Assembly: GCF_000519085.1 (NCBI RefSeq) | Contig: NZ_KI912577.1 | Coordinates: 1,288,423 to 1,352,422 of the forward strand | Direction: 5' to 3' | Length of the DNA: 64,000 nt | DNA from: Methylobacterium sp. 10 | GTDB lineage: Bacteria; Pseudomonadota; Alphaproteobacteria; Rhizobiales; Beijerinckiaceae | In this document: positions 34,037 to 43,256 of the stretch, in pieces | How the letters are laid out: the number at the start of each line of letters is the position of its first letter | How positions within the stretch are numbered: the first letter of the stretch is position 1 | Made by a program: the position numbers and the translations under genes | Notes under the pieces: generated by a model | What the model was told of the DNA's origin: nothing | Databases searched by the model: none | What the model saw: the letters and a program-made list of their open reading frames with translations, nothing else

Positions 34037-35287
34037 ATGCGCTATTCCCTCCTCAGCGTCATGGGTCAGGCCCTGCGCGGCCAGCGCGACTGGAAACCCC
34101 AATGGCGCGATGCCACACCCAAGGCCGAGTATGACGCCGTCATCGTCGGCGGCGGCGGCCACGGCCTCGCGACGGCCTATTACCTCGCTAAGGAGCACGG
34201 CATCACCAACGTGGCCGTGCTCGAGAAGAGCCATGTCGGCTCCGGCAATGTCGGGCGCAACACCACCATCGTCCGCTCCAATTATGGACTTGCTGGGAAC
34301 ATCCCGTTCTACGAACGGTCGATGAAGCTCTGGGAGGGGCTGGAGCAGGACATCAACTACAACGCCATGGTGAGCCAGCGCGGCGTGCTGAATCTCTACC
34401 ATTCGGACGCGCAGCGCGATGCTTATGCCCGGCGTGGCAACGCCATGCGGATGGCAGGCATCGATGCCGAACTCCTCGACCGCGAGGGGGTTCGGGGAAT
34501 GGTGCCATTCATCGATTTCGACAATGCGCGCTTTCCGGTGAAGGGCGGTCTCCTCCAGCGCCGGGGCGGCACGGTACGCCACGACGCCGTGGCCTGGGGC
34601 TATGCCCGCGCGGCCAGCGACCGGGGCGTCGATATCGTCCAGAACTGCGCCGTCACCGGAATCCGTCGGGAGAACGGCCGGGTGGTCGGGGTCGAGACGA
34701 GCCGTGGCTTCATCCGGGCGAAGAAGGTCGCGCTCTCGGTGGCGGGCTCGACATCGCTGCTGGCCTCCATGGCCGATCTGCGCCTGCCGATCGAGAGCCA
34801 CGTGCTCCAGGCCTTCGTCAGCGAGGGCGTGAAGCCCCTCATCGACACGGTGATGACCTTCGGCGCCGGCCATTTCTACGTCAGCCAGTCGGACAAGGGC
34901 GGCCTCGTCTTCGGCGGCGATATCGACGGTTACAATTCCTACGCCCAGCGCGGCAACCTCGCCACGATCGAGGACGTGATGGAGGGCGGCATGGCCCTGT
35001 GGCCAGGCCTCGGGCGCCTGCGCCTGCTGCGGCACTGGGGCGGGATCATGGACATGTCCATGGACGGCAGTCCGATCATCGACCGCACGCCGATCGACGG
35101 GCTCTATCTCAACGCGGGCTGGTGCTACGGCGGCTTCAAGGCGACCCCGGCGGCGGGGTTCTGCTTTGCCCATCTCATCGCCCGCGACACGTCGCATGAG
35201 GACGCCGCCGCCTATCGCCTCGACCGCTTCGCCACCGGCCATCTCATTGACGAGAAGGGCATGGGCGCCCAGCCGAATCTGCATTGA
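34037..35287 (+). CDS. mgdA: N-methylglutamate dehydrogenase subunit A (SoxB-like)
   Basis: Flavin-dependent dehydrogenase subunit of 416 residues, homologous to the beta subunit of heterotetrameric sarcosine oxidase. An FAD dinucleotide-binding motif (DAVIVGGGGHGLATAYYLAKE) lies near residue 34, and the covalent-flavin-type segment RNTTIVRSNYGL near 74 is typical of SoxB. The C-terminal GWCYGGFKATPAAG segment is also conserved. It starts at ATG 34037. The pathway context (mgsABC and gmaS in the same region) argues that its substrate is N-methylglutamate rather than sarcosine, but this is inferred and sarcosine oxidase cannot be excluded from the sequence alone. Confidence 0.85.
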   Translation: MRYSLLSVMGQALRGQRDWKPQWRDATPKAEYDAVIVGGGGHGLATAYYLAKEHGITNVAVLEKSHVGSGNVGRNTTIVRSNYGLAGNIPFYERSMKLWEGLEQDINYNAMVSQRGVLNLYHSDAQRDAYARRGNAMRMAGIDAELLDREGVRGMVPFIDFDNARFPVKGGLLQRRGGTVRHDAVAWGYARAASDRGVDIVQNCAVTGIRRENGRVVGVETSRGFIRAKKVALSVAGSTSLLASMADLRLPIESHVLQAFVSEGVKPLIDTVMTFGAGHFYVSQSDKGGLVFGGDIDGYNSYAQRGNLATIEDVMEGGMALWPGLGRLRLLRHWGGIMDMSMDGSPIIDRTPIDGLYLNAGWCYGGFKATPAAGFCFAHLIARDTSHEDAAAYRLDRFATGHLIDEKGMGAQPNLH

Positions 35288-35299
35288 GGGAGAACGATC

Positions 35300-35587
35300 A
35301 TGCGTATCCGATGCCCCCATTGCGGGACACGCGACAACGGCGAGTTCAGCTATCTCGGCGACGCCGCGCCGGCCAGGCCCGACGGCATGGAGGCTCAGCC
35401 TGCCGCCATGCACGATTACGTCTACCTGCGCGACAACCCCGCCGGCCCTCATCGCGAGCTTTGGTATCACGGCGCCGGCTGCCGCTCTTGGCTGGTCGTC
35501 GATCGGGATACGCGAACCCATGAGATCACCGGGGTGTCTTCCGCCCGCGACGTGGCGCTGAGTCGCCGGACAGGAGAGGTCGCATGA
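35300..35587 (+). CDS. mgdB: N-methylglutamate dehydrogenase subunit B (SoxD-like)
   Basis: Small subunit of 95 residues, homologous to the delta subunit of heterotetrameric sarcosine oxidase. It carries the zinc-binding CPHCGTRDNGEF near residue 5 and a later YHGAGCRSWL, giving three cysteines and a histidine that would form the zinc site. Its gene lies 12 bp after mgdA and its stop overlaps the mgdC start (ATGA), so it is part of the mgdABCD operon. Confidence 0.88.
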   Translation: MRIRCPHCGTRDNGEFSYLGDAAPARPDGMEAQPAAMHDYVYLRDNPAGPHRELWYHGAGCRSWLVVDRDTRTHEITGVSSARDVALSRRTGEVA

Positions 35588-38500
35588 CCACGATCACCCT
35601 TCGGGACACCGCCTCCCCGAGCGGCGCGCGCCCGGCAACGGCTGCCGGGCAGGGCTTTCGCACAGCGACCGGCGGCATGATCGACCGCCGCCGTCCCCTG
35701 GACTTCACCTTCGACGGCCACCGCTACGGCGGTTTCCAGGGCGATACCCTGGCCTCGGCGCTGTTGGCCAACGGCGTGCGGCTCGTCGGTCGGTCGTTCA
35801 AGTACCACCGCCCGCGCGGAATCCTCACCGCCGGTTCTGAAGAGCCCAACGCCCTCGTCGAGCTGCGCTCGGGCGCACGCCGGGAGCCGAATACCCGCGC
35901 CACCGTGGCCGAACTGTACGAGGGCCTGGAAGCGTCGAGCCAGAATCGCTGGCCGTCCCTGAAGTACGACGTCCTCTCGGTCAACGCCCTGGCGGCGCCG
36001 GTCTTCGCGGCAGGGTTCTACTACAAGACCTTCATGTGGCCGTCCGCTCTGTGGGAGAAGCTCTACGAGCCGCTCATCCGCCGTGCTGCCGGCCTCGGTC
36101 GGGCCGCCCATGCGCCGGACCCCGATACCTACGACAAGGCCTTTGCCTTCTGCGACGTGCTGGTCATCGGCGCCGGACCGGCCGGCCTTGCGGCGGCCCT
36201 GGCCGCCGGACGGGCGGGCGCGCGCGTGATCCTCGTCGATGAGGATCACCGGACGGGAGGGCGCCTGCTTGCCGACCGGCGCGAGATCGCTGGCCGATCC
36301 GGGGCGGATTGGGCGGCGGATGCCCTTGCCGAACTGGCGAGCATGCCGGAGGTGCGCATCCTCCCCCGAACCACCCTGTTTGGGGTCTACGATCATGGTG
36401 CCTACGGGGCGATCGAGCGCGTCGGCGATCATCTCGCCCTGCCTCCCGCCCATGCGCCGCGCCAGCGCATGTGGCGGATCACGGCAAAGCAGGCCATCCT
36501 CGCCGCCGGAGCCATCGAGCGCCCGCACGTCTTCGGTGGCAACGACCGGCCCGGCGTGATGCTGGCCGGCGCTGTGCGGACCTACCTCAACCGATACGGC
36601 GTGCTGCCGGGCCGGACCGTCGCGATCTTCACCTCGGGCGACGACGGATGGCGCACCGTGACCGATGTCTCCGCGGCGGGCGGGCAGGTTGCGGCGGTGA
36701 TCGATTCCCGCTCCTCCATCCCCGCCGACCTGCGCCGGGCCGCCGAGGCCGTGGGCGCGAGGGTCATCTGTGACGGATATGTCACCGGCACGAAGGGGCA
36801 TCTCGGCCTTGAGGCGATCGAGGTGGTGGACACCTATGGCAGTCGCCAGACCATCGCCTGCGACTGCCTCGCCATGGCCAATGGCTGGAACCCGATCGTG
36901 CATCTCGATTCGCATCTGTCGCGGCGCCCGGTCTGGGACGAGACGATCCACGCTTTCGTGCCGGGCGCGCTTCCCTCCGGCATGGTGGCCGTCGGGGCGG
37001 CGGGCGGGGCCTTCACCTTGGCATCCTGCCTGGAGACCGGCGGCCGGGCCGGGGCGGAGGCCGCCTCCGCCTGTGGATTTGCCAGCGCCGTGCCCGAGAC
37101 CCCGAGGACCGATCCCGAGAGTCTTGCCCATACACCGCTCTGGCGGGTGCCGGTGTCGAAGGGCAAAGCCTTCGTCGATTTCCAGAACGATGTGGCGGCT
37201 TCCGATGTGGAACTCGCCCATCGCGAGGGCTTCCGCGCGGTGGAACTCCTGAAACGCTACACCACCCTCGGCATGGCCACCGACCAGGGCAAGACCTCGA
37301 ACCTCGCCGGGCTCGGCATCATGGCGGAGCTCACCGGCCAGCCGGTCGCGAGCGTCGGCACCACGATGTTCCGGCCGCCCTTCACCCCCGTCGCCATCGG
37401 CGCCTTCGCTGGGCATCACCGGGGCAAGGACTTCCGGGCGACCCGGCACGTCCCCTCCCATGCCTGGTGCGAGGAGCAAGGGGCAGTGTTCGTGGAGACC
37501 GGCCTGTGGCTCCGACCGGCCTACTTCCCGAAGACCGACGAGACCGACTGGCTGAAAACGGTCAATCGCGAGGTGAACACCGTGCGCGCCCATGTGGGTG
37601 TCTGCGACGTGACGACGTTGGGCAAGATCGACATCCAGGGCCGGGACGCCCTCGCCATCATCGAGCGGGTCTGCGCCAATCCGTTCGGCACGCTGCCCGT
37701 GGGCAAGGCGCGCTACGCCGTGCTGCTGCGCGAGGACGGCTTCGTTCTCGACGACGGCACCGTCGCGCGGCTGGGTGAGAGCCATTTCGTGATGACGGCC
37801 TCCACGGCCAATGCCGCCAAGGTCATGCAGCACCTCGAGTTCTGCCACCAATGGCTGTGGCCGGAACTCGACGTGCAGATGGTCTCGGTGAGCGAGCAAT
37901 GGGCGCAATACGCCGTGGCCGGCCCGCGAGCCCGCGACACGTTGCTGGGCATCGTGGATCCCGGTTTCGACATCTCGAACGAGGCCTTCCCCTTCCTCGC
38001 CTGCGCCGACGTCACGGTCGGTGGAGGCATCCCCGCACGACTGTTCCGCATCTCGTTCTCCGGCGAGCTCGCCTATGAACTCGCGGTGCCGGCCGCCTAT
38101 GGCGACGCCGCGTGGCGGGCGATCATGGCGGCCGGCTCGGCCCACGGCATCACGGCCTACGGCTCGGAAGCGCTCTCGGTGATGCGCATCGAGAAGGGCC
38201 ACGCGGCCGGTGCCGAGATCAACGGCCAGACCACGGCGCGCGACATTGGCCTCGGCGGTATGCTCGCCAAGAAGAAGGACTATATCGGCCGCCTGATGAA
38301 GGAACGGCCGGCCCTCGTCGATCCCGATCGGCCGATCCTCGTGGGGTTCCGCCCAGTCGACCGCAGCCAGCGCCTGCGCGCGGGGGCACGTTTCCTCGCC
38401 ATCGGTGCCGCCCCGAGCCTCGCGGCCGATGAGGGCACCATGACGTCCGTGGCCTATTCACCGAGCCTCGGCCACTGGATCGGGCTCGGTCTGATCCGGC

Positions 38501-38622
38501 GCGGCCAAGAGCGCCATGGGACACGGGTACGCGCCTACGATCCGGTGCGTGACGGGGATATCGAAGTCGAGATCTGCTCACCGGTCTTCGTCGACCCGAA
38601 AGAGGAGAAGCTGCGTGTCTGA
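35584..38622 (+). CDS. mgdC: N-methylglutamate dehydrogenase subunit C (SoxA-like)
   Basis: The largest subunit, 1012 residues. The N-terminal region (residues 30-110, with SFKYHRPRGILTAG) resembles the Fer2_4-type domain of SoxA. A dinucleotide-binding segment (DVLVIGAGPAGLAAALAAGR) begins near 192 and a second one lies near 330. The C-terminal third (about 620-1010) is a GcvT-like aminomethyltransferase domain that binds tetrahydrofolate (VCDVTTLGKIDIQGRDAL near 680, FSGELAYELAVPAAYGDA near 820), so the methyl group of the substrate could be passed to folate as methylene-THF. The start and stop overlap both neighbours, which shows tight coupling. Confidence 0.9.
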   Translation: MTTITLRDTASPSGARPATAAGQGFRTATGGMIDRRRPLDFTFDGHRYGGFQGDTLASALLANGVRLVGRSFKYHRPRGILTAGSEEPNALVELRSGARREPNTRATVAELYEGLEASSQNRWPSLKYDVLSVNALAAPVFAAGFYYKTFMWPSALWEKLYEPLIRRAAGLGRAAHAPDPDTYDKAFAFCDVLVIGAGPAGLAAALAAGRAGARVILVDEDHRTGGRLLADRREIAGRSGADWAADALAELASMPEVRILPRTTLFGVYDHGAYGAIERVGDHLALPPAHAPRQRMWRITAKQAILAAGAIERPHVFGGNDRPGVMLAGAVRTYLNRYGVLPGRTVAIFTSGDDGWRTVTDVSAAGGQVAAVIDSRSSIPADLRRAAEAVGARVICDGYVTGTKGHLGLEAIEVVDTYGSRQTIACDCLAMANGWNPIVHLDSHLSRRPVWDETIHAFVPGALPSGMVAVGAAGGAFTLASCLETGGRAGAEAASACGFASAVPETPRTDPESLAHTPLWRVPVSKGKAFVDFQNDVAASDVELAHREGFRAVELLKRYTTLGMATDQGKTSNLAGLGIMAELTGQPVASVGTTMFRPPFTPVAIGAFAGHHRGKDFRATRHVPSHAWCEEQGAVFVETGLWLRPAYFPKTDETDWLKTVNREVNTVRAHVGVCDVTTLGKIDIQGRDALAIIERVCANPFGTLPVGKARYAVLLREDGFVLDDGTVARLGESHFVMTASTANAAKVMQHLEFCHQWLWPELDVQMVSVSEQWAQYAVAGPRARDTLLGIVDPGFDISNEAFPFLACADVTVGGGIPARLFRISFSGELAYELAVPAAYGDAAWRAIMAAGSAHGITAYGSEALSVMRIEKGHAAGAEINGQTTARDIGLGGMLAKKKDYIGRLMKERPALVDPDRPILVGFRPVDRSQRLRAGARFLAIGAAPSLAADEGTMTSVAYSPSLGHWIGLGLIRRGQERHGTRVRAYDPVRDGDIEVEICSPVFVDPKEEKLRV

Positions 38623-39250
38623 CGGTATCGAGACGACATTGCGGCCGAGGAGCGCCTGGGCGGGGATCGCACCGGTCGGCCGGCACGGACGTCCGGGCGG
38701 CGAGCCCGGCCTCACCCTGACCCTGCGCGAGGAAATCGGGCTCGCCACTCTGATCGCGGTGAAGGGCCGGACCGACGCCCTGCGGCAGGTTTTGCACGAG
38801 CGCTTCGGCTGGTCGCTGCCCGATACGGGGACCACCAGCCTGACGGGAGAGCGGGGGTTGGTCTGGTGCGGGCCGGATCAATGGCTCGCGCTGTTTGAGA
38901 CCCGCCGGGAGATGGCTGGCCTTGTCCAGGCCCTGCAGGGGCTCGCTGCGGTCACCGACCAGAGCGACGCCCGCGCGATCGTCCGCGTGTCCGGGCCGGA
39001 CGCCCGGGCGTTCCTCGCCAAGGGCCTCGCCATCGACCTTCATCCCCGTGCCTTTCAGCCGGGGCAGGTCGCTGTCACTGCCCTTGCGCATATGGGCGCG
39101 CAGGTCTGGCAGCGGGACGCATCCCCCGCCTACGATCTTGCCGTGGCACGCAGCTTTGCAGGCAGCGTCTGGTCGTGGCTGAGCCATGCCGCGGACGAAT
39201 TCGGCTACGACGTGCGCAATGCGGAACCGGTGGCTCAGCCGCGCGGGTAG
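38615..39250 (+). CDS. mgdD: N-methylglutamate dehydrogenase subunit D (SoxG-like)
   Basis: A 211-residue gamma-type subunit of the sarcosine-oxidase-like complex. Motifs include IGLATLIAVKGRTDALR, WCGPDQWLALFE near residue 87, and SDARAIVRVSGPDARAFLAKG near 117, typical of SoxG. I chose GTG 38615, overlapping the end of mgdC by 8 bp. Its stop overlaps the stop of the convergent XRE-cupin gene by 16 bp. Confidence 0.85.
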   Translation: MSDGIETTLRPRSAWAGIAPVGRHGRPGGEPGLTLTLREEIGLATLIAVKGRTDALRQVLHERFGWSLPDTGTTSLTGERGLVWCGPDQWLALFETRREMAGLVQALQGLAAVTDQSDARAIVRVSGPDARAFLAKGLAIDLHPRAFQPGQVAVTALAHMGAQVWQRDASPAYDLAVARSFAGSVWSWLSHAADEFGYDVRNAEPVAQPRG

Positions 39251-39840
39251 ACGATGATGGACAGGTAGGTCATCGGCGTCTTGATCAGTTTGGCCGGCCC
39301 GTGGGAGGCCGCCGAGTCGAACAGGAGCGAGTCTCCCGGCTGCAGCGTGTAGTCGTGCTTGTCGTGGCGATAGACGACTTCGCCGGTCAGCATATAGATG
39401 AACTCGGTCCCGGCATGGCGAAACCCGGTATAGGACTCGGCATCGTTTTCCAGGGTGATCAGGTAGGGCTCGACGACGATCTCACCGCGCAGGCCCGCCC
39501 CGAGAAGTTCGTAGAGATGGCCGGCTTTCGTCCCGCGCCGCTCGATGACGACACCCTGCCCGCGCCTGACGAAGGAGCAGTCGCGGCTCTCCTCGAAGGC
39601 CGAGAAAAGCACGGTGATGGGCACGTTCAGCGCCTTCGCGACGGCGTTGATCGAGGATAGCGACGGCGAAATCTGGCCGTTCTCCATCTTCGAGATCATG
39701 CCGGGCGAGATCCCAGCCGCTGTTCCGAGATCGGCCACCGAGAGGTCGCGCTCGCGCCGGAACAGGCGGATCTGGTGGCCAAGCGCCCGCTCGAGTGTCC
39801 GCTTGTCGTCGACCGGTGCGTTCGAGGCGGTGTTCAGCAT
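39235..39840 (-). CDS. XRE-type regulator with cupin domain
   Basis: A 201-residue regulator. The helix-turn-helix (residues 15-75; SVADLGTAAGISPGMISKME followed by NGQISPSLSSINAVAKALN) is of the XRE class. The cupin domain (residues 95-195; GTEFIYMLTGEVVYRHDKHD and TLQPGDSLLFDSAASHGP) likely senses a small amine or amino acid, as in PuuR-type proteins. Its position, tail to tail with mgdABCD and upstream of the permease operon, suggests control of methylamine genes. An in-frame GTG 39882 gives a longer variant. Confidence 0.85.
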   Translation of the reverse strand: MLNTASNAPVDDKRTLERALGHQIRLFRRERDLSVADLGTAAGISPGMISKMENGQISPSLSSINAVAKALNVPITVLFSAFEESRDCSFVRRGQGVVIERRGTKAGHLYELLGAGLRGEIVVEPYLITLENDAESYTGFRHAGTEFIYMLTGEVVYRHDKHDYTLQPGDSLLFDSAASHGPAKLIKTPMTYLSIIVYPRG

Positions 39841-40188
39841 CCGGTTTCTGATCTCGTCCTGATCGCGACACGCATCGAGCACGATGCACGAGCCAGCATG
39901 TCGGCATGCAATTCTCGTCTAGCACCGGAATACCGCACCGAACAGATTGCGCGATCGTCAGTGAGGCGATCCGACTCATCATTGCCGGTGGCAGGATTTG
40001 CGCACTTCGTTACCGGTCCTGACAACCTCGGCCAAGCAGGCTCGCCGAATGGCGAAACGCGTCCGTGTGAAGGACACGGTGCGCATCCTTGGCGCGCCAG
40101 CGGACAGGTTGCTTAGGATGCCAATTCCGGAGCGCCTCACGATAAGATGGGCGGCCGTTTCGGCACGGCCATCCTCGGAGCTCGTGGG

Positions 40189-40500
40189 TCAAGGTATCGA
40201 AATGGTTGGGCGTGGGGCGGAGCCATAAGACGTCATGGCACGCAGACGCGCGATCCGGTAAGCATCGGGGATCGAGAGCGCCCAGACGAACACGCCAGCG
40301 GCGTGGCGACCGATCACATCGATATCCGGTGAAGCGAATTTCGTGGTCAGCCATGCTCCCACGAGGGTGAAGAACGCGAATCCCAGGCCGCGTTGCGCCT
40401 TCCCGACCAGCACATGGCCCATGCCGGGAAGCACGATGGCCGCCGCGAGGACGAGATAAGGGTTAGGCTGCGGCGCGCGCAGGGGGGGCTTCGGATCCAT
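40189..40500 (-). CDS. small membrane protein, last gene of the permease operon
   Basis: 103 residues with two hydrophobic segments (YLVLAAAIVLPGMGHVLVG near residue 14 and LGFAFFTLVGAWLTTKFAS near 38, the latter with a TM2-like gly-rich look). The ATG at 40500 lies inside the end of the previous gene (38-bp overlap). This type of small protein is related to the TM2-domain class in appearance, but no family can be claimed. Confidence 0.6.
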   Translation of the reverse strand: MDPKPPLRAPQPNPYLVLAAAIVLPGMGHVLVGKAQRGLGFAFFTLVGAWLTTKFASPDIDVIGRHAAGVFVWALSIPDAYRIARLRAMTSYGSAPRPTISIP

Positions 40501-41155
40501 GGACTGTGCCTTCTCCGGTGAGGCTCCAGACGAGCTCGGTCGCTCGGGTGAGCATTGGCCGCAGATGCTCCGGACCGATCCGCGTCACGGGAAAGCGATT
40601 CTCCCGCAAGAGCAGGTAGGCACCGCGATCGCCCTGGCAGAGCTGGCTCACGATTCGGATTCCCCGGGGCGTGAGCAGCACTTCTTTCACGCGTGGCTCG
40701 GCGAGGATGGTCGCGACCGCTGCGGAGGCGCGGTCAAGGATTGGCTCGGCACTGCGAGATCCCCGCACCAGCGTCTCGCCGGGCCAGCCCTCCGGCACGT
40801 CATAGCGCTCCGGGAGGTTGTCCGCAGGGGCGTAGAATTCGGCGCCCACCACGCGCCTTAGGACATCGATCGTGCCGCGTACGCCCATTGGGTGATGCAC
40901 CGAGACGCTGAGCCAGAGCTGCGGCAGGCGGCGGAAGGCCAGGGCTTCAGGAATGATCCGAATCTCGACCGGCAAATTCAGGAACCTGCCCGCGAGGGTC
41001 CCGAAGCCCGTTGGGTCACGGCCATGGACCGGCTCCGCCAGTAGGTCTTCGCAGGGCCGGAGCATCCCGGTCCGTTCCGCCGAGGCCGTCCGGCTGCGAC
41101 GGTAGAGTACGTAGCCGGCGGCACCGAGGATCGGAAGGACGAGGAGGTCGATCAT
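40463..41155 (-). CDS. hypothetical protein in the permease operon
   Basis: 230 residues from ATG 41155. A short N-terminal hydrophobic segment (IDLLVLPILGAAGYVLYR) anchors a soluble domain with ILAEPRVKEVLLTPRGIRIV and GAYLLLRENRFPVTRIGPEHL. No family is recognised. It starts 7 bp after the permease stop and overlaps the next gene by 38 bp, so it is translationally coupled to both. Perhaps an accessory to transport or methylamine oxidation. Confidence 0.55.
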   Translation of the reverse strand: MIDLLVLPILGAAGYVLYRRSRTASAERTGMLRPCEDLLAEPVHGRDPTGFGTLAGRFLNLPVEIRIIPEALAFRRLPQLWLSVSVHHPMGVRGTIDVLRRVVGAEFYAPADNLPERYDVPEGWPGETLVRGSRSAEPILDRASAAVATILAEPRVKEVLLTPRGIRIVSQLCQGDRGAYLLLRENRFPVTRIGPEHLRPMLTRATELVWSLTGEGTVHGSEAPPARAAA

Positions 41156-41162
41156 GCCGGCC

Positions 41163-42620
41163 TCAATAGCCGCGCGGCTTCGGCCAGTGCATCGTGAACT
41201 GGTCGCCGCGCCGGACATATTTGTAGCGGTGCAGCACGAACCAGGCTGAGGCGATGATGTAGAAGGTCATCATCGCGACGAGCTGCGTCCCGTAGCCGAG
41301 GAAGACCGCCACATAGGTCACACTGCACAGGAGCAGAAGCAGCAGGCACGGCAGCGGGTGAAGCGGATGGACGTAGCCCCTCTGAATGGTGCCGAGGGGC
41401 CATTTCCGCCGGAACAGGACGATGGAGAGCGCCATCAGCGTGTAGCCGAGCAGGCCGGACAGGATCGAGAAGGTGATGGTCTGGTCGAGCGGCGTCGAGA
41501 CCGCGAACATGATCGCCACCGGCACGAAGAAGACGATCGACCTGTAGGGGGTGTGGTAGGCGGGATGCACCGCACCGAACCAAGCCGGCATGTAACGGTC
41601 GCGCCCCATGGCGAACCAAGCCCGCGAGGCGTCGTTGATGCAGCCATTGGCCGACGCGACGGTGGCGAACAGTGTGCCGAAGAACAGAAACACCTCGAGC
41701 CAGCGATTCCCTGTGAGACGCCCCGCATCGTAGAGCGGCGTCACGGCCTGGCCGAGATATTCCCAGGGCATCAGCCCCGAGCAGACGTACCAGGTCGCCG
41801 TGGCGGCGATCAGCAGGGTCATCATCCCCGTCATGGTCCCGAGTGGCAGGGCGCGGGCGGGTGAGCGCACCTCCTCGGCGGCCTGCGTCGTTCCCTCGAT
41901 GCCGAGATAGAACCACAGGCCGAAATGCATGGCGGCGAGGATGCCGAGATTCCCGTATGGCAGGCCGACCAGAAGGGCATCGTGCTGCAGCACGACGCCC
42001 GGCGCCCAGGGCTGGGTCGCCACGAAAAGCACCACGATGGCGAGGAAGGCCGCGGCCGTGATCAGCAGGTTCATCGTCAGCGATGCGAGCACGCCGCGAT
42101 AATTCAGGAAGGCGAGGGCCACGATGGTGAGCACCATGAAAGCGCGCTTGTCGACGGTGCCCGCGACACCGAGATTGGCCATGAATGCCTCGAGCAGATC
42201 CCCGGTCACGATGGCGTTCGAGACTTCGAGCATGGTGTAGGCCATCACGAGGTAGAGGCCGACATTGAAGGCCGCGAGCGGCCCGATGATGTGCTTGGCC
42301 TGCGCGTACTGGCCGCCGGCGGCGGCAACCGTGGATGTGATCTCGGAATCGATCATGGCCACGCAGGTGTAGAGGATCCCGGCGAGCCAGCAGGCGGTCA
42401 GCGCCGCGACCGGTCCACCCTTGCCGACGGCGAAGTTCCAGCCCATGAACTCGCCCACCAGCACGATCCCGACGCCGAGCGCCCAGACGTGACCGGGTCC
42501 GAGCACGCGCAGGAGCGCGACCTTCCTGGTGGGCACCGCGCCCGCCACCGACGACACGTCAGCCAGGGAGACCTTCGGGGCCTGGATTCCGGGCGGAGAG
42601 GCGACCTGAACATCCTGCAT
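41163..42620 (-). CDS. APC-superfamily amine/amino-acid permease
   Basis: A 485-residue permease with about 12 membrane segments. The N-terminal GPGHVWALGVGIVLVGEFMGWN, EITSTVAAAGGQYAQAKHIIG and EGTTQAAEEVRSPARALPLGT segments resemble ethanolamine-type permeases (EutP/Eat). In this neighbourhood its most likely substrate is methylamine or a related small amine; this is inference. The start is taken as ATG 42620, one base into the preceding stop codon (TGATG), or GTG 42623. It belongs to a six-gene minus-strand operon with three very small membrane proteins upstream. Confidence 0.85.
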   Translation of the reverse strand: MQDVQVASPPGIQAPKVSLADVSSVAGAVPTRKVALLRVLGPGHVWALGVGIVLVGEFMGWNFAVGKGGPVAALTACWLAGILYTCVAMIDSEITSTVAAAGGQYAQAKHIIGPLAAFNVGLYLVMAYTMLEVSNAIVTGDLLEAFMANLGVAGTVDKRAFMVLTIVALAFLNYRGVLASLTMNLLITAAAFLAIVVLFVATQPWAPGVVLQHDALLVGLPYGNLGILAAMHFGLWFYLGIEGTTQAAEEVRSPARALPLGTMTGMMTLLIAATATWYVCSGLMPWEYLGQAVTPLYDAGRLTGNRWLEVFLFFGTLFATVASANGCINDASRAWFAMGRDRYMPAWFGAVHPAYHTPYRSIVFFVPVAIMFAVSTPLDQTITFSILSGLLGYTLMALSIVLFRRKWPLGTIQRGYVHPLHPLPCLLLLLLCSVTYVAVFLGYGTQLVAMMTFYIIASAWFVLHRYKYVRRGDQFTMHWPKPRGY

Positions 42621-42790
42621 CACGACCTCGCTGCCTGTTCGCCGACATCGGCATCCACGATCTCGCCCTCTTCGGACGAGAGGAGGTAGTCCTCGCCGAA
42701 GGCCCGGTTGGTGCGCACAAGATCGACGGCCATCCAGAGCGATAGGGCTCCGGCGATCGCCCAGGCGCTCCAGTTCATGATCTCGACCAT
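42620..42790 (-). CDS. 56-residue single-pass membrane protein in permease operon
   Basis: Starts at ATG 42790. It has one hydrophobic segment (SAWAIAGALSLWMAVDL, residues 8-24), then a short acidic tail (LLSSEEGEIVDADVGEQ). The stop overlaps the permease start by one base, so co-translation is strongly suggested. It may be an accessory subunit of the permease, like small KdpF-type stabilising peptides; no homology is claimed. Confidence 0.65.
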   Translation of the reverse strand: MVEIMNWSAWAIAGALSLWMAVDLVRTNRAFGEDYLLSSEEGEIVDADVGEQAARS

Positions 42791-42845
42791 GACGAATATC
42801 CTCGTAGGAAAGGAACGGGCTGGCCGTGACCGCGGCCGATGAGGC

Positions 42846-43256
42846 TCAGCGCGGCTCGACGGTCTTTCTCGAATCGTCGTCACCGAAGCGCTCGGCGATG
42901 ACTTCACGGTATTCGTGGTCGGAATAGCGGACCATGAAGACAAAGTAGGCGACGATGATCAGCGCCGTGAATGTCAGGGCCGTCCAGTTGAAATTGTAGT
43001 CGAAGCGCGTGCCAATGATCGTAGCGGCCTTCTCCGGTGCGATGCCCAGTTTCTCCCATTGCGCCGCCATGACCGCGTTCTGACCCAGGGATTCCCAGGA
43101 TGGGTTCGGATACTTCGTCGTGGTCGTGCCTCCGCCGGCCAGTTTGAGCCAGAGCGGCAGGTAGAGCGTGATGAAGACCAGGACGAGCATCAGGATCGCG
43201 TCGAAGATCTGCCCGACGATCGGCTGACTCGGCGGCTCGTAGGGAACCTTCTTCAT
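42846..43256 (-). CDS. 136-residue membrane protein, two segments, in permease operon
   Basis: From ATG 43256 (overlaps the upstream gene by 4 bp, ATGA). It has hydrophobic segments IFDAILMLVLVFITLYLPLWL near residue 17 and ALTFTALIIVAYFVFMVRYSD near 92, separated by a periplasm- or cytoplasm-exposed loop with an Asn-Trp-rich start. Part of the six-gene transport operon; function unknown. Confidence 0.65.
   Translation of the reverse strand: MKKVPYEPPSQPIVGQIFDAILMLVLVFITLYLPLWLKLAGGGTTTTKYPNPSWESLGQNAVMAAQWEKLGIAPEKAATIIGTRFDYNFNWTALTFTALIIVAYFVFMVRYSDHEYREVIAERFGDDDSRKTVEPR

Noticed and set aside
35467..38202. 911-codon minus-strand open frame opposite mgdC
   Set aside because: Shadow of a high-GC gene; the plus strand shows SoxA-like motifs and GcvT domain.
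34037..39250. plain sarcosine oxidase operon as the final call
   Set aside because: Homology alone would allow it, but the linked mgsABC and gmaS genes make N-methylglutamate dehydrogenase the better assignment.
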